A DNA stretch of 64,000 nt from Burkholderiaceae bacterium (GTDB lineage Bacteria > Pseudomonadota > Gammaproteobacteria > Burkholderiales > Burkholderiaceae_C), in assembly GCA_017992055.1 (NCBI GenBank), contig JAGOPK010000005.1, forward strand, positions 186,001-250,000, read 5' to 3'. Each line of letters begins with the position of its first letter. Within the stretch, counting starts at the first letter, position 1. The translations under genes and the position numbers were made by a program. This document shows, in pieces, positions 11,893-19,583 of the stretch. Under the pieces are notes generated by a model that worked only from the letters and a program-made list of their open reading frames with translations, ran no database searches and had not been told where the DNA came from.

Positions 11893-12173
11893 GCGCCGAC
11901 CGCATCGCCCGCCTGCACGCCATCCGCGACCGCCACCTGGGCAACGAAGCGGCCAACCAGCGCGACCGGCTGCTGGCCGGCCTGCATGAGTTGGGGCATG
12001 TGACGACCTTCGAGGCCTCGCGCCACCTGGACATCTACGATCCCCGCGCCCGCAAGCTGGAACTGCTGCGCGCCGGCCACGACATCGTGACCGTGTGGCG
12101 CACCGCCACCACCGAATCCGGCGCACCGCATCGCATCGGCGTGTACCTGCTGCGCAAGGGGGCGGGGCAATGA
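11889..12173 (+). CDS. winged helix-turn-helix protein (HTH_39-like)
   Basis: 94 aa. The pattern HELGHVTTFEASRHLDIYDPRARKLELLRAGHDIVTVW matches the phage-type winged helix often placed before primase genes: 'vtt.eA...L.I..p.aRi.eLr..G..I.T'. Overlaps both neighbours by 4 nt (ATGA), so it is coupled to the primase. Likely a regulator or origin-binding accessory (inference). Confidence 0.7.
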   Translation: MSADRIARLHAIRDRHLGNEAANQRDRLLAGLHELGHVTTFEASRHLDIYDPRARKLELLRAGHDIVTVWRTATTESGAPHRIGVYLLRKGAGQ

Positions 12174-13117
12174 GCGGTGATCCTGTGCAGGCCTTCCGCG
12201 CGGCCTTGCTGGCCGGCCTGGGCCATGCGCCCGAGCGGATCGAGCCCGGTCGTTTCCAGCGCTTTGCCACCAGCGAGCGCCGGGCCGATACTGCCGGCTG
12301 GTGCAAGCTGTTCAGCGATCTGCGCGGCGGCGTGTTCGGCTGCTACCGGCACGGCCTCAGCGACACCTGGACTGCGGCCGACCGCACGCTGTTGACGCCG
12401 GCCCAGCGTGCCGACCTGGCCCGGCAGGTGCAGGCCGCCACCGCCGAGCGCGAGGCCCAGCAGCGCCGGCAGTGGGCGGAGAACGCGCAGCGCATCCGCC
12501 GCCTGTGGGCGGAGTGCCGGCCCCTGGTGCCGGGTGACCCGGCCACGCTGTACCTGAAGCGGCGCGGCTTTGGCGGGGTGTGGCCGCTGCCCGGTGTGCT
12601 GCGCCTGCACCGGGGCCTGGCCTACTGGCACGCTGGCAACCCGCTTGGCAACTTTCCCGCCCTGGTGGCGCCGCTGCTGGCACCCGATGGCCGCCTGGTG
12701 GCGCTGCACCGCACCTACCTGGCGGCCGATGGGCGAAAGGCCGATGTGCCAACGGTCAAGAAGCTGACCGCTGCGGCCGGCCCGCTGGCAGGCGCCTGCA
12801 TCCCGCTGCACCCACCCGCGGCCGGGGTGCTGGGCATTGCCGAGGGCATCGAGACGGCATTGGCCGCGTGGTGCGCTTCGGGCGTGCCGACCGTGGCCGC
12901 CTACTGCGCGGGCAACCTGGCCGCCTGGCGGTGGCCGCCCAAGGTGCAGCGCCTGGTGATCTTTGCCGATGCCGATGCGGCCGGGCGTGATGCAGCCGAG
13001 CGGCTTCGCGCGCGCGCGTTTTGCGCCGGTCTCAAGGCCGAGGTGCTGGCGCCCAGCGACGAGGGCAGCGACTGGTGCGACGTGTGGGCACGGCGTGGCG
13101 TGGAGGTCAGCCCATGA
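12170..13117 (+). CDS. Toprim-domain primase-like protein
   Basis: 315 aa from the ATG at 12170, overlapping the previous stop (ATGA). The N-terminal half (WCKLFSDLRGGVFGCYRHGLSDTW; ATLYLKRRGFG) resembles the DUF7146/zinc-ribbon region of phage primases. The C-terminal Toprim fold has IAEGIETALAAW (catalytic Glu) near residue 224 and VIFADADAAGRDAAERL (DxD) near residue 263. Probably primes replication of the element together with the ATPase that follows. Confidence 0.85.
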   Translation: MSGDPVQAFRAALLAGLGHAPERIEPGRFQRFATSERRADTAGWCKLFSDLRGGVFGCYRHGLSDTWTAADRTLLTPAQRADLARQVQAATAEREAQQRRQWAENAQRIRRLWAECRPLVPGDPATLYLKRRGFGGVWPLPGVLRLHRGLAYWHAGNPLGNFPALVAPLLAPDGRLVALHRTYLAADGRKADVPTVKKLTAAAGPLAGACIPLHPPAAGVLGIAEGIETALAAWCASGVPTVAAYCAGNLAAWRWPPKVQRLVIFADADAAGRDAAERLRARAFCAGLKAEVLAPSDEGSDWCDVWARRGVEVSP

Positions 13118-14286
13118 GCGCCGCCGTGCAAGACCTGGCCCGCGCCGCTGCGGCCCTGCCGGCGGTGCGACTGCTGCGCGGCGATGCGGTGGCGCTGGAG
13201 CCGGTGCGTTGGGCCTGGCGCGGGTTCCTGCCGCTGGGGATGCTCACCATCCTGGGCGGGGCGCCCGGCTGCGGCAAGACCACGATTGCCCTGTCGCTGG
13301 CCGCCATCATCACCCGGGCCGGCCCCTGGCCCGATGGCAGCCGCTGCGCCGCCGTGGGCGATGTGATCGTGTGGAGCGGCGAGGATGCGCCCACGGTGAC
13401 GGCGGCGCGCCTGCGGGCCGCGGGCGCCGACATGACCCGGGTTCACTTTGTGGACGGCATCACCGGCGGCGAGGGCGAGCCCTTCGACCCCGGCCGCGAC
13501 ATGGCGCTTCTGGAGGCCACGGCCGAGCGCCTGGCCGCGCCGCGCCTGCTGATCCTGGACCCCATCGTGTCGGCCGTCACCGGCGACAGCCACAAGGGGG
13601 CCGAGGTGCGGCGATCCCTGCAGCCGGTGGTGGAGCTGGCGCAGCGCCTGGGCTGCGCGGTGCTGGGCATCACGCACTTTTCCAAGGGCACCAGCGGGCG
13701 CGATCCGGTGGAGCGGGTGACCGGCAGCATTGCCTTTGCGGCCCTGGCCCGGCTGGTGCTGGTGGCCGCCAAGGTGAAGCCCGAGCCCGGCGACGAGGCC
13801 GAGCCGCGCCGGGTGCTGCTGCGGGCAAAGTCCAACGTCAGCGCCGACGATGGCGGCTTTGCCTATGCGCTGGAGCGGGTGGAGGTGGCGCCCGAGGTGG
13901 AGGGCCAGCGGGTGCGCTGGCTGGAGGCGCTGGACGGCACGGCGCGCGAGCTGCTGGCCGAGGCCGAGGCTGACCCCGCGCGCGACGAGGTCGGCGATGA
14001 CGTGGCCTTGTTCCTGCGCGGCGTGCTGGCCGATGGCCCGGTGGCGGCCAAGGCCGTGTTTGCCGATGCGGCCGGCGCCGGCTACTCGCGCGATCAGGTG
14101 CAGCGCACCGCCCGCCGCATGGGCGTGGACCGGCGCAAGCTGGGCATGTCGGGCGGCTGGGTGTGGGCGCTGCCGGCGCCCGAAGGTGGCACCGAAGATG
14201 GCGAAGATCGCAGCCATCACAGCGTGCCACCTTCGCCACCTTCGGCGCCATCTTCGGCGGCGGCCGACGATGTGGAGGTGTTCTGA
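13114..14286 (+). CDS. RepA-like AAA ATPase / replicative helicase
   Basis: 390 aa, overlapping the primase stop by 4 nt. RecA-type fold: Walker A GGAPGCGKTTIA near residues 46-57, SGEDAP after the second strand, Walker B LLILDPI near 147, and a sensor-like ITHFSKG near 187. This is the arrangement of AAA_25/RSF1010 RepA-type hexameric helicases. Residues ~290-350 could be a winged helix (AAGAGYSRDQVQRTARRMG). The tail is Pro/Ser-rich and is encoded by DNA with interleaved inverted repeats (14181-14257). Confidence 0.85.
   Translation: MSAAVQDLARAAAALPAVRLLRGDAVALEPVRWAWRGFLPLGMLTILGGAPGCGKTTIALSLAAIITRAGPWPDGSRCAAVGDVIVWSGEDAPTVTAARLRAAGADMTRVHFVDGITGGEGEPFDPGRDMALLEATAERLAAPRLLILDPIVSAVTGDSHKGAEVRRSLQPVVELAQRLGCAVLGITHFSKGTSGRDPVERVTGSIAFAALARLVLVAAKVKPEPGDEAEPRRVLLRAKSNVSADDGGFAYALERVEVAPEVEGQRVRWLEALDGTARELLAEAEADPARDEVGDDVALFLRGVLADGPVAAKAVFADAAGAGYSRDQVQRTARRMGVDRRKLGMSGGWVWALPAPEGGTEDGEDRSHHSVPPSPPSAPSSAAADDVEVF
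14181..14257. repeat. two interleaved 11-bp inverted repeats
   Basis: Arm A CGAAGGTGGCA (14181-14191) pairs with TGCCACCTTCG (14225-14235); arm B CCGAAGATGGC (14192-14202) pairs with GCCATCTTCGG (14247-14257). The order A-B-A'-B' is that of a pseudoknot in RNA. It lies in the 3' end of the helicase gene. Confidence 0.7.
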
Positions 14287-14771
14287 TGGGCGCCCGCGAC
14301 CTGATGGACACCCTGGCCGGCCTGGGCATCGTCATCGCGGCCGAGGGCGGCCGGCTGCTGATCCGCCCGGCCTCCCGGCTGACCGATGCCCTGCGGGCCG
14401 ACCTGCGCGCCTTCAAGCCCGAGGTGCTGGCGCTGCTGGGCGGCGGTGCATCGGTGCCGGGCCGGCCCGAGCCCGCGCAAGGGCCGAGGCCATGGCTGGA
14501 GGCCTGGACCGATGACGACATCCAGCGCTTCACGCAGCGGCGGGCGCACCTGATCCGCTGGGGCTGGCCCGAGACCGATGCCGAGTTGCTGGCCGAGCGC
14601 CTGGTGATCCGCGAACGCAGCGGCGATGACCGCACAAGCTGCGGCGAGTGCCAGCACCACCGGCCCGGGCGTTGCGGCAACCACCGCGTCGCCGGCCTGC
14701 AATCGCCCGATGTGGGGCACGACCTGGCGGCAATGCTTCAGCGCTGCCCAGGCCATCAGATGACAAGGTGA
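14286..14771 (+). CDS. unknown protein with TubC-like docking region and Cys/His cluster
   Basis: 161 aa; ATG overlaps the helicase stop by one base (TGATG). Residues 1-52 (MDTLAGLGIVIAAEGGRLLIRP...LRADLRAFKPEVLALLGG) resemble the TubC N-terminal docking fold, which also occurs next to primases in mobile elements. The C-terminus carries CGECQHHRPGRCGNH and a further Cys, a likely metal-binding cluster. Role in the element is unknown. Confidence 0.65.
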   Translation: MGARDLMDTLAGLGIVIAAEGGRLLIRPASRLTDALRADLRAFKPEVLALLGGGASVPGRPEPAQGPRPWLEAWTDDDIQRFTQRRAHLIRWGWPETDAELLAERLVIRERSGDDRTSCGECQHHRPGRCGNHRVAGLQSPDVGHDLAAMLQRCPGHQMTR

Positions 14772-14775
14772 CACG

Positions 14776-15447
14776 ATGGCAACCCGAACCAAGAAGGCCC
14801 CGCCAGCCAAGCCAGTGCTTCAGGCGCGCTTTCAAGACGCCGAGAAGCCCGACGAGGCCGAGGCACTGGCCAAGTTCGCATTGCGACCGAGCGCGAACGC
14901 GGCTGTTGTGATCCACGAATACGGCAAGACCTTCGGCGAACTGGATCTGGGCGCGCTGGTGTCCAACCTGGCCGATGGCGTGGAGGCGGTGAACGCTGGC
15001 GATCTGAGCAAGGCCGAAGGGATGTTGTATGCCCAGGCGCAGGCCCTGCAAGCCATGTTCATGAACTTCTCGCGGCGCGCGCTGAAGCAGGAGTATCAGA
15101 AAAACCTGGAAGCCTTCTTCCGCATGGCCCTGAAGGCGCAGAACCAGTGCCGCATGACCCTGGAGACGTTGGCCAACATCAAGAATCCGCCCGTGGTGAT
15201 CGCCCGCCAGGCGAACATCAACAACGGAGGTCAACAACAGGTCAACAACGGCAGCGGGCCGGCCGATTCCGCCAATCCCGCGCAGGCGCACGCAGGCGCG
15301 CACGCGGCGAAACCGCAACCCGATCAAACCGAACTATTGGAGGCAAGCGATGGGCAACGGCTGGACACCCGAGCGCCGGGCACGGCAGGCGGCGCTGATC
15401 CGCACCTGGCGACCGTGGGAGCAGTCCACCGGCCCGCGCACCGCTGA
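14776..15447 (+). CDS. hypothetical protein typical of integrative elements
   Basis: 223 aa. The first ~170 residues are helical (FGELDLGALVSNLADGVEAVN; AQALQAMFMNFSRRAL) and end in VIARQANINNGGQQQVNNG, a motif I recall from uncharacterised proteins of Burkholderiales phage-like islands. The last ~35 residues are read over the start of the next gene in another frame and look unconstrained. Function unknown. Confidence 0.7.
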   Translation: MATRTKKAPPAKPVLQARFQDAEKPDEAEALAKFALRPSANAAVVIHEYGKTFGELDLGALVSNLADGVEAVNAGDLSKAEGMLYAQAQALQAMFMNFSRRALKQEYQKNLEAFFRMALKAQNQCRMTLETLANIKNPPVVIARQANINNGGQQQVNNGSGPADSANPAQAHAGAHAAKPQPDQTELLEASDGQRLDTRAPGTAGGADPHLATVGAVHRPAHR

Positions 15448-15586
15448 GGGCAAGGCCACGGCATCGCGCAACGGTGACAAGGGCGGCCCCTGGCAGGCCG
15501 AGCGCAAGAACCTGCGCCAGTTGCGGCGCGAGTTCACCGAGCTGATGCGGCAACAGCGGGAACTGCTGGCGCGGGTGCGAGGGTGA
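15350..15586 (+). CDS. small basic hypothetical protein
   Basis: 78 aa beginning MGNGWTPERRARQAALIRTW, with STGPRTAEGKA in the middle and a charged C-terminal helix (RKNLRQLRREFTELMRQQREL). It starts 98 nt inside the previous gene in a different frame, with a GAGG-like ribosome site upstream (TTGGAGGCAAGCG). The same pair of small proteins often occurs together in such elements (recollection). Last gene before the right end. Confidence 0.7.
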   Translation: MGNGWTPERRARQAALIRTWRPWEQSTGPRTAEGKATASRNGDKGGPWQAERKNLRQLRREFTELMRQQRELLARVRG

Positions 15587-15596
15587 CGCGGCCCGT

Positions 15597-15661
15597 TGTG
15601 AGTAACTTTGCGTGTAACTCGTGGCAATTCGGCCACGGTTTCATAGGTGAGTGTGAGTGAC
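15597..15661. repeat. integrase arm-type repeats, right cluster
   Basis: TGTGAGTAACT at 15597-15607 and a degenerate TGTGAGTGAC at 15652-15661. Both match the left-end repeats at 9049-9110. The left (9049) and right (15597) copies share further sequence downstream (CTTTG(T/C)GTGTA), so the match is longer than the core motif. Confidence 0.6.
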
Positions 15662-15667
15662 CCCGGC

Positions 15668-15682
15668 CCAAGACAGGGTCCA
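15668..15682. repeat. attR: right 15-bp direct repeat
   Basis: Exact copy of CCAAGACAGGGTCCA at 8934-8948. It is followed by a 10-bp perfect hairpin (15678-15687 with 15692-15701, approximately) and then the terminator at 15711, which is most simply the chromosome's original ssrA downstream region. Confidence 0.8.
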
Positions 15683-15710
15683 TATGGCTGCATATGGACC
15701 GCAACGACGA

Positions 15711-15743
15711 AAGCGCCAAGTCCCGATGGGCTTGGCGCTTTTT
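15711..15743 (+). terminator. original ssrA terminator displaced to the right end
   Basis: Stem AAGCGCCAAG (15711-15720) / CTTGGCGCTT (15731-15740) with a 10-nt loop and a T-run. It is homologous, including flanking GCAACGACGAAAGCGC, to the hairpin at 8968-9003 next to ssrA. Confidence 0.82.
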
Positions 15744-15814
15744 CTTTGCGCGGCATCGTTTCGATCAGCGATGCCGAGCCGAGGCGCGGCACGGGCCCGG
15801 GGCATGATGGCCGC

Positions 15815-17062
15815 ATGACGATGCCCGTCCCTTGGCGTGCTCGGCGCGGGCTGCTGCCGATGTTCGGTCTGGCGCTGCTGCTGCTGTTGGCCTGGCTGAT
15901 CTGGAGGGCGGCAGAGCGGCCGGCCGATGTGCCGCCACCCCCGCAGCAGCGGCCGGCGTTGGCTGGCGAGCGCTGGAACCTGACCCTGCCTGCGCTGGTT
16001 GCCGCGTCGGCCGCGTCCGGGACTTTGACCGGTGCCGGCGCGCTGCCGGTCGACCCGCCGTTGTGGGTGATGGCGGCCGATGTCCCGGGGCCGCGGCGGC
16101 GCACGCCGGTGGCCCTGTGTGGCGCGGGCACGGTGGTGGTCGACCATCCGGCGGCCATGATGTCCGCCGACGCGGGTGTGTCCATGCCGGAGTCCGGGCA
16201 GGAGGGGGACGACCCGATCCAGGCCCGTCTGGACCAGGCTTGGCCGCGTCTGGTCGAGCGCTTGCTGGCCGCGCCGGGGCCGCAGGCCCAGGCCGCGGGC
16301 TGGCTGCTGGCGGGCCAGGGTCCGCTGCCGTTGGCCGGGGGGATGGATCCGGCCGCTGCATCGCAGGGCCTGGTCCGGCTGGCGCTGTCTGCGGGCGATG
16401 CGTGGGTGCTGCCGCTGGCCCTGCAGCACTGTGGCGGGCTGTCCCCCGCGCCGGCTTGTGCCGGCCTGACGGCGCGGCACTGGCTGCAGGCCGAGCGCGG
16501 CAATGCGCTGGCCTGGATGGCGCTGTGGCAGCAGGAACCGGCCGCCGCGGACGAGGCCTTGCACGGCATGACCCTGGCCCGCAGCGCCGACAGCGGCCAC
16601 GGCCGCCTGCCCGCGCTGGTGGCACAGCACTGGCCGTCGGAGCTGCCGCCGTATCTGCTGTCGGCCGCCGTGATCCGTGCCTTCGGCGTTGAGGCGGCCC
16701 TGGTGCGGCCGAGCCCGAAGCCCTTGGTCGACGTCTGCCGTGCGGCCGTGGCGGCGGGTGATGCCAATCGCCGCGCCAGTTGCGAGGTGGTGGCCGAGCT
16801 GCTGGTGGGTTCGGGGCGGGATCTGCTCACGCGCGGCATGGGCCTGGCCGTGGGCCGCACGCTGGACTGGGGGCCCGAACGCCAGCAGAGGGTGGATGCG
16901 GCAGGGCAGGCGGCCCGCGACGGCGCGCTGCAGGACGGCCTGCTGCCGTTGAGCGATCCATACAGCTGCGCATCGGTGAGCCAGCTGCGCGGCAATCTGC
17001 GCCACCTGGCCGAGCGCGGCGAGGTCGAGTACTGGCTGGCCTGGCAACGTGGCCGCCGCTGA
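15815..17062 (+). CDS. membrane-anchored hypothetical protein
   Basis: 415 aa from MTMPVPWRARRGLLP. A single N-terminal helix (LLPMFGLALLLLLAWLIWRAA) would leave the remainder in the periplasm. The rest is helical and Ala/Leu-rich, with scattered Cys pairs (QHCGGLSPAPACAGL; DVCRAAVAAGDANRRASCEV) that could form disulfides. No family recognised. It is the first chromosomal gene after the element and lies 62 nt before a GspE-type ATPase, which need not be a functional link. Confidence 0.7.
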   Translation: MTMPVPWRARRGLLPMFGLALLLLLAWLIWRAAERPADVPPPPQQRPALAGERWNLTLPALVAASAASGTLTGAGALPVDPPLWVMAADVPGPRRRTPVALCGAGTVVVDHPAAMMSADAGVSMPESGQEGDDPIQARLDQAWPRLVERLLAAPGPQAQAAGWLLAGQGPLPLAGGMDPAAASQGLVRLALSAGDAWVLPLALQHCGGLSPAPACAGLTARHWLQAERGNALAWMALWQQEPAAADEALHGMTLARSADSGHGRLPALVAQHWPSELPPYLLSAAVIRAFGVEAALVRPSPKPLVDVCRAAVAAGDANRRASCEVVAELLVGSGRDLLTRGMGLAVGRTLDWGPERQQRVDAAGQAARDGALQDGLLPLSDPYSCASVSQLRGNLRHLAERGEVEYWLAWQRGRR

Positions 17063-17124
17063 CCGTGGCAGCGGCGCTTTTTCGGGCGCTTGCCTCGAGG
17101 GCCCGGGGCTAACATGCCTGGCCT

Positions 17125-18939
17125 ATGAGCCCCACCGCCCCGCGCCCGCGTGCCGCCTCGCCCAGCCACCGCCCGGCCGGCCGTCGCCTGGCCTGGCGTG
17201 AGCTGCTGGACTGGCTGCGCGATGACGGCCTGATCGATGTCGACGAGGCGCAGCGGGTGCAGCAGCGCTTTGGCGCCGGCGACTCCAGCCTGCATGCGCT
17301 GGTGCGCCTGGGCCGCGCCGGCCTGCAGCACCAGGGCCGCACGCTGGACACCGAGGCGCTGACCGAGTGGCTGGCGCGGCGCGAGAAGCTGCCCTATCTG
17401 CGCATCGATCCGCTGAAGGTGGATGTGGGCCGCGTCGCCGAGGTGATGAGCCTGCAGTACGCCGAAAGCCGCAAGGTGCTGCCGGTGAATGTGGCGGCCG
17501 ATGCGGTGACGGTGGCCACCAGCGATCCCTTCGACACCGCCTGGGTGGCCGAGATCGAGTCCAGCGGCCGCCGCCGCGTGCGCCTGGCCCTGGCCAATCC
17601 CGAGGACATCGCGCGCTACACGGCCGAGTTCTACAACCTGGCGCGCAGCGTGCGCCAGGCGCAGAAAAGCGGCGAGGTGGCGGCCACCGCCAGCTTCGAG
17701 CAGCTGGTGGAACTGGGCAAGGCCAACAAGCAGCTCGATGCCAACGACCAGGGCGTGGTGCAGGTGGTCGACTGGCTGTGGCAGTACGCCTTCGACCAGC
17801 GCGCCAGCGACATCCACCTGGAGCCGCGGCGCGACATGGGCGCCATCCGCTTCCGCATCGACGGCGTGCTGCACACCGTCTACCAGGTGCCGGCGGTGGT
17901 GATGAATGCGATGACCGCGCGCATCAAGCTGCTGGGCCGCATGGACGTGGTCGAGCGCCGCCGGCCGCAGGATGGCCGTATCAAGACCAAGCGCCCCGAC
18001 GGCCCCGACGGCCCGGGCGGCGAGGTCGAGATGCGCCTGTCCACGCTGCCCACGGCCTTCGGCGAGAAGCTGGTGATGCGCGTGTTCGACCCCGAGACGG
18101 TGGTCAAGGGCGTGGCCGAGCTGGGCTTTGCCGATCACGATGCCCAGCGCTGGCAGCAGCTGATCGGCCAGGCCCACGGCATCATCCTGGTCACCGGGCC
18201 CACCGGCAGCGGCAAGACGACCACGCTGTATTCGACGCTGAAGGCCCTGGCCACCGACCAGGTCAACGTCTGCACCGTCGAGGACCCGATCGAGATGATC
18301 GAGCCCGCCTTCAACCAGACCCAGGTGCAGGCAGCACTGGACCTGGGCTTTGCCGACGGCCTGCGCGCGCTGATGCGCCAGGACCCGGACATCATCATGG
18401 TCGGCGAGATCCGCGACCTGGCCACGGCCGAGATGGCGATCCAGGCCGCGCTCACCGGCCACCTGGTGTTCAGCACCCTGCACACCAACGATGCGGCCTC
18501 GGCCATCACCCGCCTGGCCGACCTGGGCGTGCCGCCCTACCTGATCTCGGCCACGGTCATCGGCGTGCTGGCGCAGCGCCTGGCGCGCACGCTGTGCGCG
18601 GCCTGCAAGACCCGCGACGAGGCGCTGACGCGCGAGGGCCTGGACGAGCTGGCGCGGCCCTGGCGGCTGTCGGGCGGCGTGCGGCCCTACAAGGCCGTGG
18701 GCTGCAATGCCTGCCGCAACACCGGCTACCGCGGCCGCGTCGGCCTGTACGAGCTGCTGCTGCTGGATGAAGCCGGCCGCCGCGCCGTGCACCCGGCCCA
18801 CGACATGGCCGCGCTGCGCCGCCATGCGGTCAAGCAGGGCATGCGACCGCTGCGCCTGGCCGGCATGATGAAGGTGGCCGAGGGCCAGACCACGGTGGAC
18901 GAGGTGCTGCGCAGCACGCCGGCCTGGTCCGAGGCCTGA
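17125..18939 (+). CDS. GspE/PilB-family secretion ATPase
   Basis: 604 aa cytoplasmic hexameric ATPase of type II secretion / type IV pilus systems. N-terminal GspE_N domain at ~20-150; the ATPase domain has Walker A GPTGSGKTTTLYS near residue 358, Walker B DPDIIMVGEIRD near 420, the His box STLHTNDA, and a C-terminal zinc site formed by CAAC and CNAC pairs near 491 and 529. No pilin, prepilin peptidase, GspF/PilC or secretin gene is nearby, so substrate and partner complex cannot be read from context. Confidence 0.92.
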   Translation: MSPTAPRPRAASPSHRPAGRRLAWRELLDWLRDDGLIDVDEAQRVQQRFGAGDSSLHALVRLGRAGLQHQGRTLDTEALTEWLARREKLPYLRIDPLKVDVGRVAEVMSLQYAESRKVLPVNVAADAVTVATSDPFDTAWVAEIESSGRRRVRLALANPEDIARYTAEFYNLARSVRQAQKSGEVAATASFEQLVELGKANKQLDANDQGVVQVVDWLWQYAFDQRASDIHLEPRRDMGAIRFRIDGVLHTVYQVPAVVMNAMTARIKLLGRMDVVERRRPQDGRIKTKRPDGPDGPGGEVEMRLSTLPTAFGEKLVMRVFDPETVVKGVAELGFADHDAQRWQQLIGQAHGIILVTGPTGSGKTTTLYSTLKALATDQVNVCTVEDPIEMIEPAFNQTQVQAALDLGFADGLRALMRQDPDIIMVGEIRDLATAEMAIQAALTGHLVFSTLHTNDAASAITRLADLGVPPYLISATVIGVLAQRLARTLCAACKTRDEALTREGLDELARPWRLSGGVRPYKAVGCNACRNTGYRGRVGLYELLLLDEAGRRAVHPAHDMAALRRHAVKQGMRPLRLAGMMKVAEGQTTVDEVLRSTPAWSEA

Positions 18940-19099
18940 GCCGGCCGCGGCCCGGCCCGTACCGGGTCCGTCGTCGGGCCTGTCGCCGGGGTGACGCCAC
19001 CCCCTGCTTCCGTTACGTGGAAACCACAGCGGGCCCCCCGGACCCCCTGCCTAGAATGCCCTCGCACAGGCCGGACCCGGCCTTGGAGGAGACGTACTC

Positions 19100-19573
19100 G
19101 TGAAGATCAAGAGTCAGAAGGACTTCTGGTCGGGGCTGATGTTCATCGTCGTGGGCCTGGCCTTTGCCTGGGGCGCGACGAACTACAGCTTCGGCAGTTC
19201 GGCCCGTCCCGGGCCTGGTTACTTCCCGTTCGGCCTGGGCCTGCTGCTGGCCGTGCTGGGCGCGGCCGTGCTGTTCGGCGCGCTGACGGTGGAGACCGAC
19301 GATGGCGACCCGGTGGGCAGCATCGGCTGGAAGCCGCTGATCGTCATCACCTTCTCGGTGGTGGTGTTCGGCCTGCTGCTGCCGCGCCTGGGCATGGTGA
19401 TCTCGCTGCCCATCCTGGTGATCATGTCGGCCTGGGCCGGCGACGAGTTCCACTGGAAAGAGGCGGTGCTCAATGCCACGCTGCTGACCGGCGGCTCGTG
19501 GCTGATCTTCATCAAGGGCCTGAACCTGACCATCCCGCTGTGGCCCACCATCCTGGCCGCTGCGCCGCAGTGA
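19100..19573 (+). CDS. tctB: TctB-family small permease (tripartite tricarboxylate transporter)
   Basis: 157 aa, GTG start at 19100 set by the strong GGAGGAG site upstream. Four hydrophobic segments and the motif SARPGPGYFPFGLGLLLAVLG are typical of TctB. Inner-membrane small subunit of a sodium-coupled carboxylate importer. It lies 10 nt before tctA; no tctC binding protein is adjacent. Confidence 0.92.
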   Translation: MKIKSQKDFWSGLMFIVVGLAFAWGATNYSFGSSARPGPGYFPFGLGLLLAVLGAAVLFGALTVETDDGDPVGSIGWKPLIVITFSVVVFGLLLPRLGMVISLPILVIMSAWAGDEFHWKEAVLNATLLTGGSWLIFIKGLNLTIPLWPTILAAAPQ

Positions 19574-19583
19574 GGAGCCCACG

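Larger units (their letters stand above)
8949..15682. mobile_element. ssrA-integrated element, about 6.7 kb, with integrase and replication module
   Basis: Bounded by the 15-bp direct repeats at 8934 and 15668. Contents in order: tyrosine integrase, unknown gene, excisionase-like protein, two small genes (one winged-helix), Toprim primase, RepA-like ATPase, and three small unknown genes. All genes are on the plus strand and most from 11889 on overlap by 1-4 nt. No capsid, portal, terminase, relaxase or type IV secretion genes are present. Integrase plus primase/helicase without structural genes is the usual plan of phage satellites and small replicating integrative elements; that classification is inference. 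Confidence 0.85.

Noticed and set aside
8949..15682. Defence island or conjugative element interpretation of the ssrA insertion
   Set aside because: No recognisable nuclease, toxin-antitoxin, restriction, relaxase or mating genes; one gene is unrecognised, but that is not evidence of defence.
15647..15814. Upstream extension of the 15815 gene to a GTG at 15647
   Set aside because: The extension would translate attR and the displaced ssrA terminator; the membrane anchor begins directly after the ATG at 15815.
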